From a virus, in the IMG/VR virus record IMGVR_UViG_3300045973_001487, positions 1-36,959 of that record: a DNA stretch of 36,959 nt; one strand, written 5' to 3'. The notes beneath the pieces are model-generated. The model ran no database searches, had not been told where the DNA came from, and saw only the letters and a program-made list of their open reading frames with translations. The first letter of the stretch is position 1. Each line of letters opens with the position of its first letter. Below are positions 12,823 through 20,468 of the stretch, piece after piece. Both the position numbers and the translations under genes were made by a program.

Positions 12823-13009
12823 TCCCCGCGCCCCGGCATCAGAAGCTGACGTCGACACTCAGCAATCGACTGAACACATGAACATTCAAATGAACAACAA
12901 CACACCAGATTGCGGGTCCTTCCTGGACTTGTTTGACACGGGTAATTCGCACCTCGTTTTTTCTGGTGTGGATAGGTGATGAACATAGTGAACGGCTGAG
13001 ATAAAAATA
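12823..13009 (+). other. Intergenic stretch with repeated TGAACA motifs
   Basis: The 187 bases before the primase-helicase gene hold TGAACA-type words at about 12871-12895 and 12978-12995, including two copies of ATGAACAT (12878 and 12979). These resemble half of the TGTTCA words in the candidate origin downstream. A 33-codon frame (12878-12979) exists, but its coding status is doubtful. Confidence 0.35.
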
Positions 13010-15379
13010 ATGGGGTGGACAAATTTCGATGACGTGCTTGGCCAGATACGGGCCTTCGGGCTTGATGTTGAGGCCAAGGATCTAGTCATCGGCACACGCC
13101 GGCGATGCCGGGCCAAGGATGGCGGAAAAGAAAAGCGTGGCTGGTTCCAGCTCTACGAACTGCCGAAGGCGGACGGATCAGGAGTTCTGATCGTTGGCAG
13201 CTTCGGTGCGTTCTGGGGCGCCGACAACGTGGTGCAGAAGGTCGAGCTGCCGAGCAAGGACCGCAAGGCCATGACCTCCGAGCAGGTCGAGGCGCTCAAG
13301 GCGCGCATCGCGGCCGACAAGAAAGCCGCTGAGGCTGAGGCCAAGCGCAAGGCCGATGAATGCGCCCGCCGTGCCGACCGCGCCTGGCGGGCCGAGTGCA
13401 AGGAAGGCAGCCGCGACCAGTCGGAATATCTCAAGCGCAAGCGGATCGAGGCGCATGGTGGGCGGTTCCTTCCTGGCGGGAAATTCTGCATTCCGCTTCA
13501 GGACACCGAGCGCCGCACATTCGGCCTGCAGGTGATTTATGACAAGAAGCACAACGGACGCGACAAGTCGTTCTGGCCGGCCGGGCTGGCGAAGAAGGGC
13601 CATTTTTTCATGCTCGGCGGAATTCCCGACCGGCTGCTGCTGGTGGCCGAGGGATTCGCCACGGCGGCCAGCATTCAACAGGCGACTGGGTTGCCGGTGG
13701 CCGTGGCCTTTGACGCCGGCAACCTGCTGCCGGTCGTCAAGGCGCTGCGCGCCAAGTACAAGCGCGCCAAGATCCTGATCTGCGCCGATGACGACTATCT
13801 GACCACCGGAAACCCAGGGCTCACAGCCGCGCGCAACGCTGCCCTGGCCGTTGAAGGCGAAGTCGTTTTCCCTGTTTTCGCCGACGAACGCCCGACCGAC
13901 ACAAAGGGCGCCACCGATTTCAATGACCTGCACCTGCTCGAAGGCCAGCACGTCGTCACAAAACAGATCGAGGCCACCATCACGGTACTGGGCTGGTCGG
14001 CTACTCGCGCCACGCGCGGGAGTGCGGATCAACCGGGGGGAGGGGAGCAGGGCGAGCGGCGCGCAGCCAGATCGGTCATGGATCTCGACGACATCGTCGA
14101 GCGCTTCATGCCGCTGGATGACGGGACGGGGGAATACGTCTTCGACTCCTGGACCAACAAGGTCGCCAAGCGCACGCAGATGATCGCGCTGCTCTCCGCC
14201 GGTGTACGCGGTGACGACATCAAGCGCCACCCGGTGTGGATAACCCGTGGCGCCTATTATCTCGATCAGGTCGGATTCGACCCAAGCGGAAACGACCGCA
14301 TGGTCAAACTCAACACCTGGCGCGGCTGGCCGATGAAACCGAAAGAGGGAAGCTGCGAAAAGCTGCTCGAAACCCTCTGGTATCTCTGCGGAAAAGAAAA
14401 CAACCAGGAAGAAGTCTACAACTGGATTCTCAACTGGATGGCCTGGCCGCTACAGAACCCCGGCGCCAAGATGGCCAGCGCCATCATCATGCACGGCCCG
14501 CAAGGCACCGGAAAATCCAGCGTATTCCAGACCCTCGCCAAAATCTACGGCGACTACAGCACCGTCCTCAACCAGCGCGGCCTAGAAGACAAATTCAACT
14601 CCGACTGGTCCGACTCCAAGCTCTTCATCCTGGCTGAAGAAGTCGTCACCCGCGCCGAAATGTGGCACATCAAAAATGAGCTAAAAGAACTTGTCACCGG
14701 CGAATGGATACGCATCAACCCCAAGAACATCGCCGCCTATCGCCAGCGCAACCAGGTCAACATCGCCTACCTGTCCAACGAAAACCAGCCGCTTCCACTC
14801 GATAACGACGACCGCCGACACCTCGTTGTCTACACCCCGCCGGCGCTCAGTGAAGCCTATTACGACGAGCTCTATCTTGAGCTCGACAACGGCGGCCCAG
14901 AAGCCCTCTACCACTACCTGCTGCAGCGCGACCTGACCGGCTTCCACCCAAAAAAGCGCCCGCCCATGACGCAGGCCAAGAAAAACCTCGTCGCCCTATC
15001 GCAAGCCAGCGAGATCCGCTTCATCAACGACTGGATCACCGGCGACTGGATACTCCCGATCTGCCCCTGCCTGTCCGCCGACCTCTACGCCGCCTACCTA
15101 AAGTGGTGCCGCATCAACGGCGAATCCAGGCCGCGCCCGAGCAACCAGTTCTTTGGCGCTATCACCCACCAGCAAGGATGGGAAAAAAAGCGGGCTCGCT
15201 ACTACCCCAGCGCTGAAGCATTAAAAGACGTTCTCGGCATGGTCGTCATACCTCCGCCGCACATCCTGCAGGCCGCTGAAACAGAAAACACCGGGAAAAC
15301 AGAACCCGTATGGCTAGGTGAGTGCATCCGACGCTTTAGCGATGCCATGTCGACGCACGAAATTAGGGCGGCCGCCTGA
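13010..15379 (+). CDS. Phage replicative primase-helicase
   Basis: The 789-residue protein has an N-terminal region resembling DUF7146/zinc-less primase modules, then a TOPRIM domain (LLLVAEGF with E214; ICADDDYL with D260-D262), and a C-terminal superfamily 3-like helicase of the DUF5906 group. Walker A GPQGTGKS is at 496-503, a Walker B-like LFILAEEV follows, and NDDRRHLVVY is near the arginine finger. It should prime and unwind phage DNA, much like the P4 alpha protein. The candidate origin with iterons begins one base after its stop codon, fitting an origin-binding initiator. The start is the ATG at 13010. Confidence 0.93.
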   Translation: MGWTNFDDVLGQIRAFGLDVEAKDLVIGTRRRCRAKDGGKEKRGWFQLYELPKADGSGVLIVGSFGAFWGADNVVQKVELPSKDRKAMTSEQVEALKARIAADKKAAEAEAKRKADECARRADRAWRAECKEGSRDQSEYLKRKRIEAHGGRFLPGGKFCIPLQDTERRTFGLQVIYDKKHNGRDKSFWPAGLAKKGHFFMLGGIPDRLLLVAEGFATAASIQQATGLPVAVAFDAGNLLPVVKALRAKYKRAKILICADDDYLTTGNPGLTAARNAALAVEGEVVFPVFADERPTDTKGATDFNDLHLLEGQHVVTKQIEATITVLGWSATRATRGSADQPGGGEQGERRAARSVMDLDDIVERFMPLDDGTGEYVFDSWTNKVAKRTQMIALLSAGVRGDDIKRHPVWITRGAYYLDQVGFDPSGNDRMVKLNTWRGWPMKPKEGSCEKLLETLWYLCGKENNQEEVYNWILNWMAWPLQNPGAKMASAIIMHGPQGTGKSSVFQTLAKIYGDYSTVLNQRGLEDKFNSDWSDSKLFILAEEVVTRAEMWHIKNELKELVTGEWIRINPKNIAAYRQRNQVNIAYLSNENQPLPLDNDDRRHLVVYTPPALSEAYYDELYLELDNGGPEALYHYLLQRDLTGFHPKKRPPMTQAKKNLVALSQASEIRFINDWITGDWILPICPCLSADLYAAYLKWCRINGESRPRPSNQFFGAITHQQGWEKKRARYYPSAEALKDVLGMVVIPPPHILQAAETENTGKTEPVWLGECIRRFSDAMSTHEIRAAA

Positions 15380-15640
15380 TGTTCAGGGTTCATATGCCTA
15401 ATGTTCAGGGTACACGGAACACGCGAAACCCGCAGCACCACAGGTTTGTTCAAAGTGTTCAGGGTGTTCAAGGCTTACCCGCCTGCGTACACGTGAACGC
15501 ATCGCGCACGCACACGCATTTATTTAATTCTCTCTCGCGTGTACACACAAGGAACACCCTGAACACTTTGAACAAGCCAGTGATCGCAATGCTTTCCGGT
15601 GTTCAGGGTACGTTGAACATTCAAAACCACACCCTGAACA
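15380..15640. repeat. Candidate phage replication origin with TGTTCAGGGT iterons
   Basis: Six exact copies of TGTTCAGGGT occur: plus strand at 15380, 15402, 15456 and 15600, and minus strand at 15556-15565 and 15631-15640. Degenerate copies (TGTTCAAAGT, TGTTCAAGGC) flank the third one in tandem. The centre (about 15515-15535) is AT-rich. Iterons beside a primase-helicase gene are the P4-type origin layout. A minus- and plus-strand reading frame of this stretch look alike only because the DNA is nearly palindromic, so the region is treated as non-coding. Confidence 0.75.
15446..15575. repeat. 24-bp perfect inverted repeat within the origin
   Basis: Bases 15446-15469 and 15552-15575 are perfect reverse complements (24 bp) separated by 82 bp. 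Beyond the arms, weaker inverted similarity continues outward to roughly 15400 and 15625. The arms contain one full and two partial iterons each. Confidence 0.9.
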
Positions 15641-15669
15641 TACCAAAAACCAAGCCCCTGCGCCAAACC

Positions 15670-15996
15670 ATGCCCACCGTCGCCGCCTGGATAGACCAGC
15701 ACCGCGCCATATTCGGAGAAGTCGACACCAACGCCGCCATCAAAGCCGGCATAGAAGGCCAGCTGACGTTCTATGCGCGTGAAAACGGTCAGGTTGTAGG
15801 AACGCCCCACCCGAGCCAAAAAAACGCCACAGCGGCCCACCGCTGCAAAGCGTGCGCCCATTACGCCCGCCCCGGCATGTCCGCCGGCTACTGCGCAACC
15901 AGAACAGACTTGCCCGCCGCCTACGGCACCAACCACCCGCTGCACCATCTCCCCGCCGATGCCGGAGCCGACTGCACCAAATTCGAGGACATGTAA
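15670..15996 (+). CDS. Small Cys-rich phage protein, unknown
   Basis: From the ATG at 15670 the protein has 108 residues: MPTVAAWIDQHRAIFGEVDT with a helical region, then HRCKACAHYARPGMSAGYC and a final DC, a possible Cys4/His zinc site. The frame is open from 15379, but that upstream part is the iteron region. It ends in a TAATG overlap with the next gene. It may be a DNA-binding accessory for replication, which is only a guess from the putative zinc knuckle and position. Confidence 0.55.
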   Translation: MPTVAAWIDQHRAIFGEVDTNAAIKAGIEGQLTFYARENGQVVGTPHPSQKNATAAHRCKACAHYARPGMSAGYCATRTDLPAAYGTNHPLHHLPADAGADCTKFEDM

Positions 15997-16201
15997 TGGA
16001 CGACATCGAACACCCCAGGATCGCGAACAAAAAGACCGCGCCCTATGCCTGGCCGCTGCCCGCAACCAGCCGGTGCGCGACTACGCCAGCGAAATCTGCC
16101 CAGGATGCAGCTACGCCACCAAAAGTAACTTCGGAAAGCAGTGCGAAGCCTGGACGGAATGCCTGGCCGATCTGACCAAGCGGGAAAGGGCAGGGCGATG
16201 A
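15996..16201 (+). CDS. Small phage protein with an apparent -1 frameshift near its start
   Basis: GAGGAC lies 7 bases before the ATG at 15996, whose frame begins MDDIEHP. The protein-like continuation (QDREQKDRALCLAAARNQPV to ICPGCSYATKSNFGKQCEAW) is in the -1 frame from about 16013, at a run of four C. Rejoined, the product has 68 residues with a CPGC motif and a later Cys pair. An in-frame ATG at 15959 would give an 80-residue form without a shift, but it lies inside the previous gene and lacks a good ribosome site. A one-base deletion, sequencing error or real slippage all remain possible. Confidence 0.5.
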
Positions 16202-16968
16202 AGATCAGCGTCAAGATCGACGGCCTCGACGCGGTTCAGGCCAAGCTGCGCGGCCTGGCCGACAGCAAGATCAAGGTCGCCGCCGTCGCCGCGCTCAACG
16301 ACGCCGCCTATGTCGGCGCACAGGCCACCAAAAAAACCATGGCGCAAGTCTTTGACCGCCCGACGCCCTGGGTGCTCGGCGGCGTGCGCTACGTCAAGGC
16401 GCGCCGGGACAAACTCGAAGCCTCCATCGACTTCGACCAGTGGGGAAACAAGACCAACGTCACCGTCGGCAAAGTCCTCGCCGCCGAAATCGCCGGCGGC
16501 CAGCGCAAATACAAGCGCCACGAAATAGCCCTGCAGCGCGCCGGCATCCTGCCGCCCGGCATGTTCATCGTACCCGGCCCAGGCGCCGCCCGCGACGCCT
16601 ACGGCAACATGCCCGGCAGCCAGATCGTGCAGATCGTTTCATGGTTCAAAGCCTTCGGCGAGCAAGGCTACAAAGCCAACAGCACCGACAAGAGCCGCGC
16701 CCGCCTGGCCAAGGACAAAAAGAACGGCACGCGCGGCTTTGCCTACTTCGTGCTGCCCCGCAAGGTCGGCAAGCTGCCGGCCGGCATCTACCAGCGCTTC
16801 GCCTTCGCCGCCGGGTCCTCCGTCAAGCTCGTCATGCTCTTCGTCCGCGAGCCAAACTACAAACGCCGCCTCGACTTCTACGGCATCGCCGAAAAAGCCG
16901 CTCTAGCTGAATTCAGCCGGGCCTTCCCCATGTACCTCGACAAACTCCTGAAGGAGCGCGGACTGTGA
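16198..16968 (+). CDS. Minor tail protein Z/HK97 gp10-like phage protein
   Basis: From the ATG at 16198 (ATGA overlap with the previous stop) the protein has 256 residues. The start KISVKIDGLDAVQAKLRGLA and the helix KIKVAAVAALNDAAYVGAQA followed by TKKTMAQVFDRPTPWV are typical of lambda gpZ-like tail-completion proteins. The basic middle and C-terminus are consistent with this. Its position before the terminase genes is unusual, because such genes normally sit between head and tail genes. The assignment is therefore tentative. Confidence 0.6.
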   Translation: MKISVKIDGLDAVQAKLRGLADSKIKVAAVAALNDAAYVGAQATKKTMAQVFDRPTPWVLGGVRYVKARRDKLEASIDFDQWGNKTNVTVGKVLAAEIAGGQRKYKRHEIALQRAGILPPGMFIVPGPGAARDAYGNMPGSQIVQIVSWFKAFGEQGYKANSTDKSRARLAKDKKNGTRGFAYFVLPRKVGKLPAGIYQRFAFAAGSSVKLVMLFVREPNYKRRLDFYGIAEKAALAEFSRAFPMYLDKLLKERGL

Positions 16969-17531
16969 CCCCGCAACCGAAAGCCGTCACCCAGGCCGAG
17001 TTCGCCCGGTTGATCGGCGTCGGCCGCAGCTACGTCACCGCTCTGAAAAAAGCCGACCGCCTTGTCCTCAACGCCATCGGCAACGTGCTGGTCGAAGAGA
17101 GTAAAAAGCGCATCGCCGAAACAGCTGACCCGAACCGGGACGATGTATCAAGCCGACACGCTGATGCGCGGGGCGATGCTGCGGTCAACCCGGAAAAAGA
17201 CGAAAAAACGGAAGACGAAACCCCGGCCGGACACGACTACCACAAGGCGCGGGCGCAAAAGGAACACTACTTCGCCGAGCAGGCCCGCATCGACTACGAG
17301 CGCGCCATCGGAAAACTCATCGAAAAAGCCGACGCCGCCGCTGCCATCGAGGACGTCACCAGCGTCATCCGCCAGGCGCTGGAAAACATGCCGCACCGCA
17401 CCGCACCGGAACTCGTCGGCAAGGATCTCGACGCCATCCGCGCCACGCTCAAGCAGGAAATCCACAACGCGCTGGCCGACATGGAGCGCGAATTCTCGAA
17501 ACGCATTGAACAGATGGGGAGTGAGGAATGA
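16965..17531 (+). CDS. Terminase small subunit (Nu1-like)
   Basis: The 188-residue protein starts at GTG 16965, overlapping the previous stop. Its N-terminal HTH (VTQAEFARLIGVGRSYVTAL) resembles the DNA-binding domain of Nu1/terminase small subunits. A charged, flexible middle (about 50-95) precedes a C-terminal helical region (ENMPHRTAPELVGKDLDAIR) known from Nu1-like phage proteins. It would recognise the packaging site and recruit the large subunit, encoded 170 bases downstream. Confidence 0.82.
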   Translation: MTPQPKAVTQAEFARLIGVGRSYVTALKKADRLVLNAIGNVLVEESKKRIAETADPNRDDVSSRHADARGDAAVNPEKDEKTEDETPAGHDYHKARAQKEHYFAEQARIDYERAIGKLIEKADAAAAIEDVTSVIRQALENMPHRTAPELVGKDLDAIRATLKQEIHNALADMEREFSKRIEQMGSEE

Positions 17532-17698
17532 AACCAGCCTGGGTAGTAGCCTGTGTCGCCGTATTTTGCATAGTCGTCATGTGTTTTGTCGCGTGGCAGC
17601 GGAATGAAGACAGACAGCCTTATCGGTATTGTTTAGCGGCATTGGAAAGGATAAATCCTAAGGTCAATAGGTCTTCCCTACCAATTTATTGCCGCTAA
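17528..17698 (+). CDS. Small membrane protein between the terminase genes
   Basis: A 56-residue protein starting at the ATG at 17528 (GTGAGGA just before it, ATGA overlap with the small terminase stop) and ending directly before the large terminase ATG. It has one transmembrane helix (WVVACVAVFCIVVMCFVAW, 5-23) and a short Cys-containing tail (YRYCLAAL, IYCR). The segment is AT-richer than its neighbours, which suggests an inserted moron. The function is unknown. Confidence 0.55.
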   Translation: MKPAWVVACVAVFCIVVMCFVAWQRNEDRQPYRYCLAALERINPKVNRSSLPIYCR

Positions 17699-19585
17699 AT
17701 GACCGCCCACGCCCTGGCCTACCGCGCCGCCCGCCGCGCCATTCGCCCGAAATCCCCGCTGCTGGTCTCCGAATGGTCGGACGCCAACCGCATGCTCTCG
17801 TCCGAAGGCAGCGCCGAGCCGGGGCCGTGGCGAACAACCCGCAATCCGCCGCAGCGCGAAATCCTCGACGCCCTGTCCGAAGACGCGCCCGGCGAAAAGG
17901 TCGTGCTCATGAAGCCATCTCAATGGGGCGGAACTGAAGTTGGCAGCAACTTCATCGGCTACTGCATCTCGCACGCCAAAGGCCCCGGCGCCGTCGTTAT
18001 GCCCACCGAGGCCTCGCTGCAGGACTGGACTTCGCAGAAGTTCGACCCCATGGTCAAGGACACCCCGGTCGTCTCAGACGCCATGGCCCTGCGCAGCAAC
18101 CGGGCCGGCGACAATGCCGCCAAGCGCAAGCGCTTCAAGGGCGGCCTGATCTACTTCAAAACATCGGGCAGCACGGCCGAACTCAAGGCATCCAGCCTAA
18201 AATGGGGCATGGCCGACGAAGTCGACGAGTGGGACTGGACCACCCCGCAAGGCGACCCGCTCGGCCTGTTCGAGATCCGCTTCGCTGCATTCCACAATTC
18301 CAAGCTGTTCATCTGCAGCTCGCCGACCATCAAGGACGCCAGCAAGATCGAGGAACAATTCGAGGCCGGTGACCAACGTCGCTACCATGTCGCCTGTCCG
18401 CACTGCGACGACCGGCAAACCCTTAAATGGTCAAACCTGCGCTGGTCCGCCAACGCCCAGCGCGTCACCCGCGCCTGGTACGTCTGCGAACACTGCGGCT
18501 GCGAAATCGACGAATACCACAAGTCAGCCATGCTGGCCGGTGGCCGCTGGATCGCCGAAAACGCCGGCGCCCTCTACCGCAGCTACCACATCAACGGCCT
18601 CTACACGCCCATCGGCATCGGCCGCTCGTGGATGCAACTGGCTCAAGAGTGGATCGAGGCGCAAGGCGACCCGCGCAAGCTCGTCGTCTTCATCAACACC
18701 CGCCTGGCCGAAACCTGGGCCGACCGCTCGCACGACCTCAAGCCAAACGTCCTCATCGCCCGCGCCGAGCCCTACGCCCTGCGCACCATCCCGTCCGGGG
18801 TGCTGGTCCTCACCGCCGGCGTCGACACGCAGGACGACCGCCTGGAGATCCGCATCATCGGCTGGGGCGTCGATAAAAAGGAATGGACCATCGACTACCA
18901 CGTCATACCCGGCAAACCCTCCGGCGACGAAGTATGGAACGCGCTCGACGCCTACCTCACCGCCGACTTCACCAACGCCCACGGCAAAACCCTGCGCATC
19001 GAAGCCACCGCCATCGACACCGGCGGCCACTACACCCACGACGTCTACGCCTATGTCCGCCGCGCCAAGGCCCGCCGCGTCATCGCCTGCAAAGGCGCCA
19101 GCACCCAAGGCCGCGTCATCCTCGGCAAGCCCAGCCATCAGGACGTCAACTGGCGCGGCCAAACCATCAAGCGCGGCGTCGCCCTCTACCTGGTCGGCGC
19201 CGACACCGCCAAGCACCACATCTACGGCCGCCTGAACGACGACACCGACAAAGACCCCGGCGAACGCAAGGTCCATTTCAGCACCGAACACGAAATGGCC
19301 TTTTTCGACCAGCAAGTCGCCGAAGTCTTCAACCCGCGCAAAAACCGCTGGGAACTGAAGAAAGGCAAGCGCAACGAAGTCCTCGACACCCACGTTTACG
19401 CCTATGCCGCCAGCCACCACCCGGAACTCTACCTGCACAAATGGAAAGCCGCCGACTGGAAGCGCCGGGCGGCCATGGTCGAGCCGGAAAACGTCGCCCC
19501 GGAGTCCGCCGCCGAACTCCCCCCGCCGGTCCCCGCCATTGCAAAAGCAAAATCAAGCCACCGAGGCATCCACCGGAGAAGATGA
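17699..19585 (+). CDS. Terminase large subunit (GpA family)
   Basis: The 628-residue protein has the GpA-type ATPase part (LMKPSQWGGTEVGSNFIGYC around 71-90 holds the Walker A-like loop), a zinc-binding insert (CPHCDDRQ...CEHCGCEI) and a C-terminal RNase H-like nuclease with D376 in AGVDTQDDRLE. Length and order match lambda GpA relatives. It cuts concatemeric DNA and powers packaging into the procapsid with Nu1. The stop overlaps the next gene (ATGA). Confidence 0.95.
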   Translation: MTAHALAYRAARRAIRPKSPLLVSEWSDANRMLSSEGSAEPGPWRTTRNPPQREILDALSEDAPGEKVVLMKPSQWGGTEVGSNFIGYCISHAKGPGAVVMPTEASLQDWTSQKFDPMVKDTPVVSDAMALRSNRAGDNAAKRKRFKGGLIYFKTSGSTAELKASSLKWGMADEVDEWDWTTPQGDPLGLFEIRFAAFHNSKLFICSSPTIKDASKIEEQFEAGDQRRYHVACPHCDDRQTLKWSNLRWSANAQRVTRAWYVCEHCGCEIDEYHKSAMLAGGRWIAENAGALYRSYHINGLYTPIGIGRSWMQLAQEWIEAQGDPRKLVVFINTRLAETWADRSHDLKPNVLIARAEPYALRTIPSGVLVLTAGVDTQDDRLEIRIIGWGVDKKEWTIDYHVIPGKPSGDEVWNALDAYLTADFTNAHGKTLRIEATAIDTGGHYTHDVYAYVRRAKARRVIACKGASTQGRVILGKPSHQDVNWRGQTIKRGVALYLVGADTAKHHIYGRLNDDTDKDPGERKVHFSTEHEMAFFDQQVAEVFNPRKNRWELKKGKRNEVLDTHVYAYAASHHPELYLHKWKAADWKRRAAMVEPENVAPESAAELPPPVPAIAKAKSSHRGIHRRR

Positions 19586-19869
19586 TGCCGACCCTGCGTG
19601 AATTCCTAGATTTCATCATCGAAGCCACCGCTGAACAGGGTGGATTTACTGAACAAGTAGCCGCCGTCGTCGAGCTGGAAGCCCGAAAGAGGTTTCCATC
19701 AGAAAGAATCTACATAACTCCGGCATCCAGCCGAAAAGACCCATCGCGCAGAGAAGCTATCGCCGCCGCCGCCAGAAAGCTGCCAACCGGCATTGTCTCG
19801 GAGCGCCTTGGAATTAGCCGCCAGCTCGTCGCCTACCATCTCAAGAAAAGCAAAAACCCGGACGGATAA
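19582..19869 (+). CDS. Mor-like HTH protein
   Basis: A 95-residue protein starting with MMPTLREFLDFIIEATAEQG. It has a Mor/C-type layout: an N-terminal dimerisation helix, a short strand with FPSERIYITP, and a C-terminal HTH (LPTGIVSERLGISRQLVAYH). Mor-type proteins activate middle or late phage promoters. Here it sits inside the late operon, overlapping the terminase stop. Its last codons lie in the 34-bp direct repeat that recurs at 26937. Confidence 0.7.
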   Translation: MMPTLREFLDFIIEATAEQGGFTEQVAAVVELEARKRFPSERIYITPASSRKDPSRREAIAAAARKLPTGIVSERLGISRQLVAYHLKKSKNPDG

Positions 19870-19877
19870 CTTGACGG
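19844..19877. repeat. 34-bp direct repeat, copy 1
   Basis: Identical to 26937-26970 (AGAAAAGCAAAAACCCGGAC then GGATAACTTGACGG). Copy 1 covers the end of the Mor-like gene and the space before the connector-type gene. Confidence 0.95.
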
Positions 19878-19898
19878 ACGGTAGCCACTATCCAGTCC

Positions 19899-20468
19899 AA
19901 GGCGACCACCGTACCGACCACCGATCCAACAGAACTCCGCGCCGGCGATACTTGGCAATGGCGGCGTGAGGACCTGAGCGACTACCCGGCCAGCGCCTGG
20001 ACGCTGACCTGGTATTTCCGCAACGCCACGCACTTCTTCGATGTCGTTGCTGGGTCAGACGGTGACAATTTCTCCGTATCAATCGCCAAGGCAACCACCG
20101 CTGCTCGTGTGGCCGGCACCTACGACGTCGTCAGCGTCGTCAGCAACGCCACCGAGCGCCACGAAATTGGCCGATCCATCGTTGTTGTCACCCCAGATTT
20201 CTCCGCTGCAGCCGCCGTCGACGGTCGGAGCTTTGCCCGCGCCATGCTCGACCATGTTGAAGCCGCGCTGCTCAATCGCGCTACCAAGGATCAGCTCGAC
20301 GTCATCGAAGCCACCATGGCCGGCCGTGGCATGAAGCGTACGCCGGCCACGCTTATCACCCTGCGCTCTCAACTCAAAGCCGAGATCAGCCGCGAGGAAT
20401 CCGCCGCCGGAATCCGGGCCGGAAAACCAGCGCGCTCGCGCGTCATGATCAGGTTCAATAATGTTTGA
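19899..20468 (+). CDS. Head-tail connector-region protein with lost ATG start
   Basis: The frame is open from 19875 to 20468, and a continuous protein-like sequence begins around 19899: ATTVPTTDPTELRAGDTWQW, then SAWTLTWYFRNA and, at the C-terminal end, AMLDHVEAALLNRATKDQLD and TPATLITLRSQLKAEISREE. I recognise this as a family lying between terminase and portal in many lambda-like prophages; its role is not established. No ATG, GTG or TTG starts the frame. The expected start reads AAGGCGACC at 19899 instead of ATGGCGACC. Only a truncated product from GTG 20109 would have a standard start. It could be a mutation, sequencing error or non-standard initiation (ATC at 19890). Confidence 0.7.
   Translation, partial: KATTVPTTDPTELRAGDTWQWRREDLSDYPASAWTLTWYFRNATHFFDVVAGSDGDNFSVSIAKATTAARVAGTYDVVSVVSNATERHEIGRSIVVVTPDFSAAAAVDGRSFARAMLDHVEAALLNRATKDQLDVIEATMAGRGMKRTPATLITLRSQLKAEISREESAAGIRAGKPARSRVMIRFNNV

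Noticed and set aside
12878-12979. 33-codon open frame before the primase-helicase
   Set aside because: No ribosome site and no recognisable protein; kept only as part of a regulatory stretch.
13178-14230. 350-codon minus-strand open frame opposite the primase-helicase
   Set aside because: Shadow frame; the TOPRIM region on the plus strand fully explains the sequence.
15379-15669. Coding extension of the Cys-rich gene through the iteron region
   Set aside because: The frame is open, but the peptide mirrors the palindromic DNA on both strands (NTLNTLNKPV appears on each), so the region is better explained as an origin.
18524-19438. 304-codon minus-strand open frame inside the terminase gene
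   Set aside because: Gly/Val/Asp-rich shadow of the terminase coding strand. It runs against the late operon and has no recognisable motif.
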